From assembly GCF_946481715.1 (NCBI RefSeq), contig NZ_CAMLOV010000076.1, forward strand, positions 1-24,754: a stretch of 24,754 bases of DNA, written 5' to 3'. A program made the translations under genes and the position numbers. Source of the stretch: an uncultured Mucilaginibacter sp. Its GTDB lineage: Bacteria; Bacteroidota; Bacteroidia; Sphingobacteriales; Sphingobacteriaceae. Under the pieces are notes generated by a model. The model saw only the letters and a program-made list of their open reading frames with translations, did not search any database and was not told where the DNA came from. This document shows, one piece after another, positions 16,978-24,754 of the stretch (position 1 is its first letter; the number at the start of each line of letters is the position of its first letter).

Positions 16978-18426
16978 ATGGCATCAGATACTTCACAACC
17001 TAAAATGAAGCACGAATTGAGCTTGCTTGACGGCACCATGCTGGTAGCAGGCTCTATGATCGGTTCGGGGATATTTATCGTAAGCGCGGATATCACCCGC
17101 AACGTAGGCTCGGCCGGCTGGTTGATAGCCGTATGGCTCATTACCGGTTTCATGACACTCACCGCAGCCCTCAGCTACGGCGAATTAAGCGCCATGTTCC
17201 CAAAAGCCGGCGGGCAATATGTATACCTGAAAGAATCGTACAACAAACTCATTGCCTTTTTATACGGCTGGAGCTTCTTCGCGGTTATCCAAACCGGTAC
17301 GATTGCCGCAGTGGGTGTGGCGTTCAGCAAATTTACTGCCTATTTAATACCCGCAGTAAGCGAGGATAATATACTTTTTCAGCAGGGCTTTGTGAAGATA
17401 AGCGCTGCGCAACTGGTTTCTATCGTATTGATATTCCTCTTAACCTTCATCAATACCAAAGGCGTAAAGGGTGGTAAGCTGATACAAACCACTTTCACCA
17501 TGACGAAGCTTTTAAGCTTATTCGGGCTGATCATCTTTGGTTTTTTAGCCTTTAAGCCCGAAATATGGAGCGCTAACTGGACCAATGCCTGGGATATGCA
17601 TAAACTGGATATTGGCGCAGCAGGCGGCTCCGCAAGCGATTACGGCCCTTACGCTATTAATGCTGCTTTGGGCGCGATCGCTATTGCCATGGTAGGTTCT
17701 ATCTTTAGTAGTGATGCCTGGAACAACGTAACGTTCATCGCAGGGGAAATGAAGAACCCTAAGCGCGATGTGGCTTTGAGCTTATTCTTTGGTACGCTTA
17801 TCGTTACTTTAATATATGTAGCGGCCAACGTGGTTTATACCGGCGTGCTTTCCTTACATGATATTGCAACTGCTGATAAGGACAGGGTTGCGGTTGCAGC
17901 ATCTGATGTGATATTCGGCAGCAAAGGCACTATTGTAATTGCGGTGATGATCATGATATCTACCTTCGGCTGTAACAATGGTTTAATACTGGCAGGCTCG
18001 CGTGTTTATTATTCTATGGCGAAGGATGGCTTGTTCTTCAAAAAAACAGGCACGCTGAACAAAAATGGCGTTCCGGAATTTGGTTTATGGATACAGGCAG
18101 TTGTGGCGTCGATACTTTGCTTAAGCGGCCGTTATGGCGATTTGCTGGATATGATTTCCTTTGTGGTAGTATTATTCTATGTGCTTACCATCATCGGCAT
18201 TTACAGGTTACGTATAAAATTGCCAAATGCCGAACGCCCTTACAAAGCCCTTGGCTACCCGGTATTGCCTGCTATTTATATATTGATGGGATTAGCATTT
18301 TGTATCCTTTTGATTATTTACAAGCCGGAATTTACCTGGCCGGGACTGATCATCGTATTAATAGGTATACCTATCTACTATATTTCGCAAGCCAACGTTA
18401 AACCAGAACGCGATGCTGTAGTTTAA
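16978..18426 (+). CDS. APC-superfamily amino acid permease (LAT-like)
   Basis: This 482-residue protein has about twelve membrane helices. The first carries the APC substrate-site signature GSMIGSGIFI (25-34). Helix 3 and its flanks (MFPKAGGQYVYLKESYNKLI) and helix 6 (SIFSSDAWNNVTFIAGEMKN) match the amino acid/LAT branch, which takes up or exchanges neutral amino acids at the inner membrane. Exact substrate is not predictable. The start ATG at 16978 places a short polar tail (MASDTSQPKMKHELSLLDG) before helix 1, as usual. It is divergent from hppA with a 151-bp gap, and followed by an inverted repeat at 18450-18494. Nothing looks truncated. Confidence 0.93.
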   Translation: MASDTSQPKMKHELSLLDGTMLVAGSMIGSGIFIVSADITRNVGSAGWLIAVWLITGFMTLTAALSYGELSAMFPKAGGQYVYLKESYNKLIAFLYGWSFFAVIQTGTIAAVGVAFSKFTAYLIPAVSEDNILFQQGFVKISAAQLVSIVLIFLLTFINTKGVKGGKLIQTTFTMTKLLSLFGLIIFGFLAFKPEIWSANWTNAWDMHKLDIGAAGGSASDYGPYAINAALGAIAIAMVGSIFSSDAWNNVTFIAGEMKNPKRDVALSLFFGTLIVTLIYVAANVVYTGVLSLHDIATADKDRVAVAASDVIFGSKGTIVIAVMIMISTFGCNNGLILAGSRVYYSMAKDGLFFKKTGTLNKNGVPEFGLWIQAVVASILCLSGRYGDLLDMISFVVVLFYVLTIIGIYRLRIKLPNAERPYKALGYPVLPAIYILMGLAFCILLIIYKPEFTWPGLIIVLIGIPIYYISQANVKPERDAVV

Positions 18427-18449
18427 TAAGAGGACATTTAATAAGCTTT

Positions 18450-18494
18450 AAGGCGCTAAGTTTCACAAGTTTTTTGTTTGCGGCTTAGCGCCTT
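18450..18494. repeat. Long-loop inverted repeat, terminator-like interspersed element
   Basis: AAGGCGCTAAG (18450-18460) pairs perfectly with CTTAGCGCCTT (18484-18494) over a 23-nt loop. It follows the permease stop by 24 bp, so it may end that transcript, although only a short T-rich tail follows. The sequence CTTAGCGCCTTTGCGTTAAA resembles a short repeat I have seen scattered between Bacteroidota genes; that recognition is from memory. Confidence 0.5.
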
Positions 18495-18526
18495 TGCGTT
18501 AAAATCATTTACCAAACATATCCATC

Positions 18527-19951
18527 TTGAATATCAACAGAATAAAGCCCATAGCAATAGTTGCATTACTTTTGGCGACGAGCCAGCTACACGCGCAAAC
18601 CCTGCAGCAAAAACTGCAAACAGCATTTAACAAGCTGCAGCAGGATAGCCAGTGCAAATACGCAACGCTATCCCTAACCGTATTGGATGCCAAAACAGGG
18701 GAGCAGGTGTTTGCCGCCAACCCGGATATGGGGCTGGCACCAGGCTCCACCCTGAAAACGGTAACCAGCATCACGTCCTTTTTTGTATTGGGCAAGGATT
18801 TTCAGTTTGAGACCACCCTGGGCTATACCGGCACCATCGACAATAAAGGAACGCTAACCGGCGATATCATTATTAAAGGAAGCGGCGACCCTACCCTGGG
18901 CAGCTGGCGCTATGCAACAACTAAGGAAGGCTACGTTTTAAACACCATGGCGGAGGCCATCAAAAAAGCCGGCATCAAAAAGATCAATGGCAAGATCATT
19001 GGCGACGACGGTACTTTTAATCACCAAAGCATCCCAGATGGCTGGATCTGGCAGGACCTGGGGACTTATTACGGCGCAGGTATTGCCGGGCTTTGCTGGC
19101 GCGAGAACCAATTCGACATAAAATTAAATACCGGCAGCGTTGGCGAGCCCATCACCGTGGCCGGCACCGTGCCCGATACCTATTACCTGCAATATAAAAG
19201 CGAACTTACAACAGGTGCCGCTAAAACCGGCGACCAGGCTTACCCTTACCTGCCGGGCTTTAACAGCAAAACCATGTACCTGCGCGGCACCTACGCTATC
19301 GACCAAAGCAAAAAAACGATCTCTGCCGCTATACCCGACCCGGCTTATGATGCCGCCCTGCGTTTGAGCGATACGCTGAAGAAAATGGGTATTGCGGTGA
19401 GTGCAGACCCGGCTTCTTCGCTATCCTTGAAAGAAAAGTCGCTGGTTGTACCCGCGGCAACAAATAGCTTAACAGTTATCAAATCACCCCAGTTGAGCAA
19501 GATTGTTTACTGGCTAAACCAAAAAAGCGTAAACCTGTATGCCGAGCAGTTATTGGCAACGATATCCGCAAAATTGGGCAAAGGCGCTGTTACAAGCGAT
19601 GGCGTAGACGCCGTAAAAGATTTTTGGGAAGCAAAAGGCATCGACCAGCGCTCCATGAACATTTACGATGGCAGCGGGCTTTCGCCCGAGGACAGGATAA
19701 CCTCATCTACCATCGCCCATATTTTGCAGGCCGCCCATCAGGAGAAATGGTTTGGCGATTTTTATGAGAGCCTGCCCGTTTATAACGATATGAAGATGAA
19801 AAGCGGCAGCATCAGTGGCGTACAGGCTTATGCCGGTTTCCAAACCAATAACGGCCGCCAACTTTGTTTCTCTATTATGGTAAACAATTACAACGGTTCC
19901 GGTAGCGGGATACGGGCGAAGATGTTTGCGGTGTTGAATGAGATGAAGTAA
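18527..19951 (+). CDS. dacB: D-alanyl-D-alanine carboxypeptidase/endopeptidase, PBP4 type (peptidase S13)
   Basis: This 474-residue periplasmic enzyme trims or cleaves peptidoglycan cross-links. A signal peptide (KPIAIVALLLATSQLHAQ) is followed by a class C penicillin-binding fold with the three catalytic motifs: SxxK at 74-77 (APGSTLKTVTS, nucleophile Ser74), SxN at 334-336 (QKSVNLYAEQ), and KSG at 425-427 (MKSGSISGVQAYAG) in place of KTG. The long insertion between SxxK and SxN is typical of PBP4. The start is taken as TTG 18527, because it directly precedes the signal peptide and no ATG is in frame before residue 69. It is a stand-alone gene between two intergenic repeats. The length is normal for the family. 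Confidence 0.94.
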   Translation: MNINRIKPIAIVALLLATSQLHAQTLQQKLQTAFNKLQQDSQCKYATLSLTVLDAKTGEQVFAANPDMGLAPGSTLKTVTSITSFFVLGKDFQFETTLGYTGTIDNKGTLTGDIIIKGSGDPTLGSWRYATTKEGYVLNTMAEAIKKAGIKKINGKIIGDDGTFNHQSIPDGWIWQDLGTYYGAGIAGLCWRENQFDIKLNTGSVGEPITVAGTVPDTYYLQYKSELTTGAAKTGDQAYPYLPGFNSKTMYLRGTYAIDQSKKTISAAIPDPAYDAALRLSDTLKKMGIAVSADPASSLSLKEKSLVVPAATNSLTVIKSPQLSKIVYWLNQKSVNLYAEQLLATISAKLGKGAVTSDGVDAVKDFWEAKGIDQRSMNIYDGSGLSPEDRITSSTIAHILQAAHQEKWFGDFYESLPVYNDMKMKSGSISGVQAYAGFQTNNGRQLCFSIMVNNYNGSGSGIRAKMFAVLNEMK

Positions 19952-20008
19952 GGACAGAAGCAAGACGTTAGAATCAAGAGACAAGATAAAGGGGCGCTAC
20001 TTTCCACG

Positions 20009-20036
20009 CGTCATTATAAGGTACGACGCAATGACG
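20009..20036. repeat. Degenerate palindromic interspersed repeat
   Basis: CGTCATT (20009-20015) and AATGACG (20030-20036) are perfect inverted arms around AAGGTACGAC-like centre sequence. It looks like a decayed copy of the CGTCATTGCGAGG-type dispersed repeat found between genes in several bacterial groups, including Bacteroidota. It lies in the 195-bp gap between dacB and the ada-like gene. Recognition is from memory. Confidence 0.45.
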
Positions 20037-20119
20037 ATGGGGCTACCGGTGTAATCAAAACACAATCGATGTAATCCAAAAAGAGCAAGTTTCGGGTTCT
20101 TTCAGCTTTACTACCGCCA

Positions 20120-20127
20120 TACATTTG
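20120..20127 (+). promoter_or_regulatory. -7 element of the ada-like operon
   Basis: TACATTTG is an exact match to the Bacteroidota -7 consensus TAnnTTTG, 19 nt before the ATG at 20147. A weak TTC-type -33 element lies around 20097-20100 at the right distance (19 nt). Confidence 0.5.
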
Positions 20128-20146
20128 TGTTATAATATTCATAATC

Positions 20147-21001
20147 ATGGAAACACAAAACAACATCAACTTTGATCGTATTGCCGAGGCGATAAACTAT
20201 ATCAAACTCAATTTTAAAACCCAGCCAAGTTTGGATGAGGTAGCCGAGAAGGTAAACCTTAGCCCCTACCATTTCCAGCGCATGTTTACCGATTGGGCGG
20301 GTATCAGCCCAAAAAAGTTCCTGCAATACCTCAGTTTGGATTATGCCAAAGGCATCCTGAAAGAACAACAAGCCACCTTGTTTGATGCCGCTTTCGAAAC
20401 CGGATTATCCGGCACCGGCCGCCTGCACGATCTGTTCATCAACATAGAGGGCATGACACCTGCCGAATACAAAAACGGCGGCAAAGCACTCTCCATCAAC
20501 TTCAGCTACGCCGAAACGCCATTTGGCAACATTATCGTAGCATCAACCCCAAAAGGCATTTGTTATATTGCCTTTGCGGATGATAAGGACGAAGCCTTTA
20601 ACCAGCTTTATGCCCAGTTCCCTAACGCCAGCTATTACCAGGTGGTAGATATGGCACAGCAGAATGCGCTGTATATTTTTACCAGGGATTGGTCGCAATT
20701 ATCGTCTATCAAGCTCCATTTAAAAGGCACCAGTTTCCAGCTAAAGGTTTGGGAAGCATTATTGAAGATACCAATGGGTGGCTTAAACACCTACGCAACG
20801 GTAGCCAAAACGGTGGAGTTGCCAACCGCCAGCCGTGCTGTGGGTAGTGCAATAGGCGCAAACCCCGTGGCTTTTTTAATACCTTGCCACAGGGTGATCA
20901 AATCGACCGGGGAGTTTGGGCAATACCACTGGGGAGCCAGCCGCAAATCGGCCATCATTGGCTGGGAGGCAGCAAAAATTGACAATTTAAGCATTGTATA
21001 A
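20147..21001 (+). CDS. AraC regulator fused to O6-alkylguanine-DNA alkyltransferase (Ada-like)
   Basis: This 284-residue fusion has an AraC-type helix-turn-helix in its N-terminal third (about 10-105: PSLDEVAEKVNLSPYHFQRM, GLSGTGRLHDLFINIEGMTP), then a methyltransferase N-domain (about 117-185) and the DNA-binding catalytic domain (about 190-275) with active-site Cys247 in IPCHRVIKSTGEFG. The conserved helix-turn-helix of the repair domain and the recognition segment GSAIGANPVAF are intact. It removes alkyl groups from O6-guanine onto Cys247. Compared with E. coli Ada it lacks the N-terminal zinc domain whose Cys takes methyl groups from phosphotriesters, so how it senses damage is unclear. 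It shares an operon with the oxygenase 2 nt downstream. Confidence 0.93.
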   Translation: METQNNINFDRIAEAINYIKLNFKTQPSLDEVAEKVNLSPYHFQRMFTDWAGISPKKFLQYLSLDYAKGILKEQQATLFDAAFETGLSGTGRLHDLFINIEGMTPAEYKNGGKALSINFSYAETPFGNIIVASTPKGICYIAFADDKDEAFNQLYAQFPNASYYQVVDMAQQNALYIFTRDWSQLSSIKLHLKGTSFQLKVWEALLKIPMGGLNTYATVAKTVELPTASRAVGSAIGANPVAFLIPCHRVIKSTGEFGQYHWGASRKSAIIGWEAAKIDNLSIV

Positions 21002-21003
21002 AT

Positions 21004-21711
21004 ATGGATTTGCAACAAAGAATTGAACAAGCCGATTGGGCAACCATAACCGAAAGCCTGAACGAAAAAGGTTACGCCGGCATCCCGGCTTTACTATCGG
21101 CAGAGGAATGCGATATGCTGATTGCCCAATACGGCGACGATACCCGCTACCGTAAAACTATCCAGATGGAGAAACACGGCTACGGCCTGGGGCAATATAA
21201 ATATTACAACTACCCGTTGCCCGGCATAGTGCAGCAACTGCGCGAAGGGGTTTACCCACACATTGCCCCTGTTGCCAATAACTGGATGAAGGCGCTGGGT
21301 ATTGAAAAAACCTTCCCCGGCACCTTACATGAGCTGACCGAACTTTGCCACCAACATGGCCAGTTGCGCCCCACGCCACTGATATTAAAGTACGGCAAAG
21401 GCGGCTATAATGCCTTGCACCAGGACTTGTACGGTGAGGTCTTCTTCCATATGCAACTGGTGGTTTGCCTTAACCAACCGGGTACCGATTTTGTAGGCGG
21501 CGAATTTGTGCTGGTGGAGCAGCGCCCCCGGATGCAATCGAAAGCCATTGTGTTAAACCCCGGCAAGGGAGGCATGCTTATCTTCACCACCAACTTTAGG
21601 CCGGCCAAAGGTACCAAAGGCTATCACCGGGTAAACATGCGGCACGGGGTGAGCGAACTGAGCAGTGGCGAAAGGCATACGCTGGGCGTCATTTTTCATG
21701 ATGCCTCGTAA
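21004..21711 (+). CDS. 2-oxoglutarate/Fe(II)-dependent oxygenase, COG3826-like
   Basis: This 235-residue enzyme has the double-stranded beta-helix metal site: His139-x-Asp141 (ALHQDLYGE), distal His214 (NMRHGVSEL) and 2-oxoglutarate-binding Arg224 (SGERHTLGVIFHD). Upstream are the family hallmarks GYGLGQYKYYNYPLP and RPTPLILKYGKGGYNALHQD, and GGEFVLVEQRPRMQSKA between them. I recognise these from an uncharacterised oxygenase family often found near alkylation-repair genes. It starts 2 nt after the ada-like stop, so the two are almost certainly co-transcribed. Oxidative removal of alkyl lesions, or of a related substrate, is a reasonable inference, but the substrate is unproven. It is distinct from AlkB by sequence. 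Confidence 0.88.
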   Translation: MDLQQRIEQADWATITESLNEKGYAGIPALLSAEECDMLIAQYGDDTRYRKTIQMEKHGYGLGQYKYYNYPLPGIVQQLREGVYPHIAPVANNWMKALGIEKTFPGTLHELTELCHQHGQLRPTPLILKYGKGGYNALHQDLYGEVFFHMQLVVCLNQPGTDFVGGEFVLVEQRPRMQSKAIVLNPGKGGMLIFTTNFRPAKGTKGYHRVNMRHGVSELSSGERHTLGVIFHDAS

Positions 21712-21771
21712 AATTTGCTTTTATTTGACCGCCCCTGTGCAATGCCGCTGCCTGTTCTTGCGTTAGCTGAT

Positions 21772-21779
21772 TATATTTG
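21772..21779 (+). promoter_or_regulatory. -7 element before the TPR-like gene
   Basis: TATATTTG exactly matches TAnnTTTG and lies 17 nt before the ATG at 21797. I found no good -33 element at standard spacing. Confidence 0.45.
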
Positions 21780-21796
21780 CACAAAATTGCCCCTTT

Positions 21797-22393
21797 ATGC
21801 TTAAGAAAGTACTGCTGCTGTTAACCGTTGTTTTTGCCATTGCCACCGCCCGGGCCCAAACCGCCGAGGAGGTTTATAACCACTACCTCGATTTTAACCT
21901 CGCCCGTATCGACGGCATAAAAGGCACCGCAATTGAGCAGGGCGAAAACCTGTTACCCGATACCGCCAAGCTGCCCGCCAAGGTTCGCATAAACTTTTAT
22001 TATTCCATGGGGAAGCTGTACGAGGACAATGAGCAAACCGTTAAGGCACAGGAGTATTATGAAAAGGTAGCTGCCGCCGTACCTAATTACTATGTGGTAC
22101 AGCGGGCTTTAGGCTATATATATGCTAAGCAGGCAGAAAGCTACGCCGATAAACTAAACGCGACGGCATCAAACATCAGCGAGAACAAAAAGGTAATGGC
22201 TCAATATACCGCGGCGGCAAAAAAAGCTATCCCATACCTGGAAAAGGCCCAGGCTTGCGACCCGGACGATGATACCTTAACCCGTATTAATATACTCCTA
22301 AAAAACACAAAAGATACCGCCGGCATAGCCAACTTAAAAGCAAAGCTGGCTGCGCTATCAAAAACCTGCATCGACCTGCTGGACGATAAATAA
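21797..22393 (+). CDS. Secreted TPR-like protein of unknown function
   Basis: This 198-residue protein has a clear signal peptide (MLKKVLLLLTVVFAIATARAQ), so it should be periplasmic or surface-exposed. The mature part is helical with tetratricopeptide-like units (YYSMGKLYEDNEQTVKAQEY, VVQRALGYIYAKQAESYADK, AIPYLEKAQACDPDDDTLTR), which normally bind other proteins. No catalytic motif is visible. It has its own -7 element and ends 2 nt before the stop of the convergent phosphodiesterase gene, leaving no room for a separate terminator. I cannot assign a partner. Confidence 0.8.
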   Translation: MLKKVLLLLTVVFAIATARAQTAEEVYNHYLDFNLARIDGIKGTAIEQGENLLPDTAKLPAKVRINFYYSMGKLYEDNEQTVKAQEYYEKVAAAVPNYYVVQRALGYIYAKQAESYADKLNATASNISENKKVMAQYTAAAKKAIPYLEKAQACDPDDDTLTRINILLKNTKDTAGIANLKAKLAALSKTCIDLLDDK

Positions 22394-22395
22394 GC

Positions 22396-23394
22396 TTAAA
22401 ACTCCAGCACCTGCCCCTGACGCGGGTAAACCAAGTTCATCTGCCGTTTAATATTAAGGTAATTTAGCTGTGTTTTTATTTTGTTGATGCTGCGATAAGG
22501 AGGCTTGAGGTGCGTAACCACCACTTTTAAACCCTTTAAAGAGGTGCCCGAAACCTGGGCGAGTACATCCAATTCGTTCATGAGTAAACGTGGCGTAAGA
22601 TGCCCGAAAAGGCTTTTGTCCGGCTGTTCGCTTGGGTAGCTTACCTCAATCATCAAGGCTTTTAATTTACCGGCAGCCACCAGCGGGGCAACGGCTTCCC
22701 ATAGTTTGTGCAGGTTTTGGCTCTTCTCTATCTCATCTGCACCTGTATCGCCCAAATACAACACGTAACTATCCTTGCTGCGTAGCAAAAAGGCTGTACT
22801 TGTTAAGTTTGAATGGGCAAGCGGGAACACCTGCACCTGCATTTCGGTATTGTCAATATTGGTTTCATTACCGGGCTGTAGGGGGCTGTAATGGTATTTT
22901 TTTAGTTGAGGCTTAGCACCGTCATCCGCAAAGTTTGCCCAGCTTTCCCAGGTAAAATAGTGGGTTTTCAGCGTTTCGAGGGTGCTTTGCAGCCCGTAGA
23001 TGTTTTTGGTGCTATCCTCCGGAGAATTAATGATCAACCCCGAGATATGATCGAGATGCGCATGCGAAATAAAATATCCTTTTATATATTGCTTTAAAAT
23101 TTTATCGCCCCGTACAGAAAAGACTTTATTGCTGATTGATTTCTCTATCCCCGCGTGCAAGGTGCCTGCATCCATGCATACGTAATTATCAGAACCTGCC
23201 GGCGCTACCATGTACGCAGAAAGATTGCTCTCGTCTATCCCGCCTAAAACGCCTAAGGGGACTATGCGGAACGATGAAGCTGCGGCTGGTGCGGGCGTGG
23301 ATTTATGCTTTACCCTGTGCTTGCGCTGAGCAAATACAAAAACGGGCACCAGGAACAGGCAGGTTAATAATAGTAGTCTACGGTACAGGTGCAT
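22396..23394 (-). CDS. Class II 3',5'-cyclic-nucleotide phosphodiesterase, exported
   Basis: This 332-residue metallo-beta-lactamase-fold enzyme has the class II phosphodiesterase motif HAHLDHISG (His111, His113, Asp115, His116). The family N-terminal strand reads FRIVPLGVLGGIDESNLSAY, and LYLGDTG and a late THLKP follow. It hydrolyses cAMP or cGMP. A signal peptide (LLLLTCLFLVPVFVFAQ) and a basic linker (RKHRVKHKSTPAPAAA) precede the domain, so it probably acts in the periplasm, as CpdP of Vibrio does. Its natural substrate pool there is unknown. It converges with the TPR-like gene with a 2-nt gap and is divergent from the small membrane protein. Confidence 0.9.
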   Translation of the reverse strand: MHLYRRLLLLTCLFLVPVFVFAQRKHRVKHKSTPAPAAASSFRIVPLGVLGGIDESNLSAYMVAPAGSDNYVCMDAGTLHAGIEKSISNKVFSVRGDKILKQYIKGYFISHAHLDHISGLIINSPEDSTKNIYGLQSTLETLKTHYFTWESWANFADDGAKPQLKKYHYSPLQPGNETNIDNTEMQVQVFPLAHSNLTSTAFLLRSKDSYVLYLGDTGADEIEKSQNLHKLWEAVAPLVAAGKLKALMIEVSYPSEQPDKSLFGHLTPRLLMNELDVLAQVSGTSLKGLKVVVTHLKPPYRSINKIKTQLNYLNIKRQMNLVYPRQGQVLEF

Positions 23395-23492
23395 AAATGG
23401 GGAATTGTGTTATCAAAAATAATCATCCGTTTAAATAGAAAGCAATTATTTATAAACGCGGTTTGAACGAAAAACTTTTACTTTGCCTTTGT

Positions 23493-23798
23493 ATGAAAGT
23501 TAGCCAGATAGCTGCCAAAGCTATAGTCCGTATATTTTTTATTCTATTGCTGATAGCGCTTATTCCTTTTTTGCAGGGAGATACTGCTAAACTACAGCAC
23601 CTATATATTACGCCAAAGCATGCTTATATGCTTGCTTTCCCTATCCTGCTGATACTGGGTTTCATCACCCTGTTGGTAATTTGCTCTATCAAAAAATACA
23701 ACAAAGCCGACCTTAACTGGTTACTTGTGGTAAATACCGTTGTATTGATTGCTTACGCAGCAACCTTATATATCGGCCTCTATAAATTCATCAAATAA
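23493..23798 (+). CDS. Small three-helix membrane protein of unknown function
   Basis: This 101-residue protein starts MKVSQIAAKAIVRIFFILLL. Three hydrophobic helices (about 12-27, 46-64 and 75-96) are separated by polar segments (QGDTAKLQHLYITPKHAYM and IKKYNKADLNW). No known motif is visible. The ATG at 23493 is preferred over a TTG 30 bp upstream, because the hydrophobic N-terminus begins there and TACTTTG (23479-23485), a near match to the -7 consensus, sits just before it. It is convergent with the AI-2E-type gene with a 4-bp gap. Confidence 0.7.
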   Translation: MKVSQIAAKAIVRIFFILLLIALIPFLQGDTAKLQHLYITPKHAYMLAFPILLILGFITLLVICSIKKYNKADLNWLLVVNTVVLIAYAATLYIGLYKFIK

Positions 23799-23802
23799 AC
23801 GG

Positions 23803-24754
23803 TCATTCAGTCTTCATCTTTTTCTTCGCAGCTGCCTTAACCTCGTAATCTCCGCCAAGCAGGTAGCCCCAGGGTTTCAATGCATCTATCCTATCGAAGA
23901 TTATTTTTAAGATAGCGATGAGCGGAATAGACAGGAACATCCCCGAAAGCCCCCAAAGCATCTCGCCCAGTATGATCCCGATAAAGGTGATCAGCGCATT
24001 CAGCCGCACTTTAGAGCCTACTACCGCCGGAAGTAAAAAGTTGGCATCCACCGCGTGGATACCTATTACGCTTATGCCAACCGTAACCGTATCGCTAAGG
24101 GTGCCGGTTGCAAATGTTATCAAAACACTTAGCAGCAAAGCCGTAAAAATACCCAGGTAAGGGATGATGTTAAACAATCCTACAATAAGCCCAAGCAGGG
24201 CAGCGTATTTGATCCCGATGATCCAAAAAGCGGTTATGGCAACCGCAGCAACTATTACCATTTCCAGCAGTAAACCGAAGATGTACTGGCGCAGTATTTT
24301 TTGTACGTTCTCGACAATATCCACTACCACGTGCGAATCGTCATCATGAAAAACTGACACCACAAAACGGAACAGCAAGCGCCTGTAAAACAATATAAAA
24401 AAGGTAAATATCATGATGAACACGTAAAACAGCATCAATGACGAGATAGCCCCGAAGGTAGTCTCCAGCATGGCCCCGCCGGATGCCATTATTTTACGCG
24501 CGGTAGTATCTACGTAAACCATTTGCTTGGTAGAGTCGATATGGAAGGCGTGGTGTACCCATTCCTGCAGCCCTTCGATAGATTGTGCTACCTGTTTCTT
24601 CAGCATCGGCCAATCATTACTCAGGTTGGATATTTGCGCACCAACCAGGTAAAGTATCCCGCCTACAAAACCCACTAAAAGTATGATGGATAAAAATGAT
24701 GATGCGCTGCGTGGCAGGCGTAATTTGCGCTCCAAAAAATTAGCCACGGGCAAT
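23803..24754 (-). CDS. AI-2E/PerM family transporter, partial
   Basis: The gene enters from the right edge; 316 C-terminal residues are visible and the N-terminal helices are missing. The protein has long hydrophobic helices, a loop-rich periplasmic region (QISNLSNDWPMLKKQVAQSI), and the C-terminal family core (NIIPYLGIFTALLLSVLITF, then LLPAVVGSKVRLNALI, LWGLSGMFLSIPLIAILKII). Members of this family export or exchange diverse small molecules, including Na+/H+ antiport; AI-2 export is only one proposed role. The C-terminal tail is basic (KAAAKKKMKTE). It converges with the small membrane gene. Confidence 0.92.
   Translation of the reverse strand, partial: LPVANFLERKLRLPRSASSFLSIILLVGFVGGILYLVGAQISNLSNDWPMLKKQVAQSIEGLQEWVHHAFHIDSTKQMVYVDTTARKIMASGGAMLETTFGAISSLMLFYVFIMIFTFFILFYRRLLFRFVVSVFHDDDSHVVVDIVENVQKILRQYIFGLLLEMVIVAAVAITAFWIIGIKYAALLGLIVGLFNIIPYLGIFTALLLSVLITFATGTLSDTVTVGISVIGIHAVDANFLLPAVVGSKVRLNALITFIGIILGEMLWGLSGMFLSIPLIAILKIIFDRIDALKPWGYLLGGDYEVKAAAKKKMKTE

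Overview
The window looks like chromosomal DNA from a Bacteroidota member of the Sphingobacteriaceae, such as Mucilaginibacter or Pedobacter. This placement is an inference from gene content. The pointers are a SusC-type receptor next to a one-protein hybrid two-component regulator (HTCS), TAnnTTTG-like promoter elements, few recognisable Shine-Dalgarno sites, and short interspersed repeats of a kind common in that phylum.

Layout. Positions 1-5451 are the edge of a SusC/HTCS nutrient-acquisition locus: the 5' end of a SusC/RagA TonB-dependent receptor (minus strand, cut by the window edge), a ~620-bp regulatory spacer, and the HTCS. Positions 5665-12991 are a five-gene plus-strand run: OmpR-type response regulator, sensor kinase, TolC-like outer-membrane factor, lipoprotein membrane-fusion protein and RND pump. 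It reads as a self-regulated tripartite efflux system, and an 11-bp tandem repeat ahead of the TolC-like gene is a candidate regulator site. Positions 12992-13990 hold a probably frameshifted small membrane-protein gene, four minus-strand tRNAs, a strong terminator hairpin and a short open stretch with no start codon. Then come an AT-rich orphan gene (13965-14513), a K+-dependent-type membrane pyrophosphatase (minus), an APC amino acid permease, and a PBP4-type D,D-carboxypeptidase (plus). Positions 20147-21711 hold an AraC/O6-alkylguanine-DNA methyltransferase fusion followed 2 nt later by a 2-oxoglutarate/Fe(II) oxygenase, probably an alkylation-response operon. The right end has a TPR-like secreted protein, a convergent periplasmic class II cyclic-nucleotide phosphodiesterase, a small three-helix membrane protein and a partial AI-2E/PerM family transporter.

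The most unusual signal is the tRNA cluster. Beside a normal class II tRNA-Ser(GCT) lie three tandem tRNAs with leucine anticodons (TAA, CAA, TAG) and leucine-type D arms. All three have only a 4-nt variable loop, and all share a G1-U72 pair and A73. Bacterial tRNA-Leu normally has a long variable arm. The three genes differ by compensatory changes in their stems, so the short fold appears to be under selection. A perfect terminator hairpin with a T9 run ends exactly where the first of these tRNAs begins.
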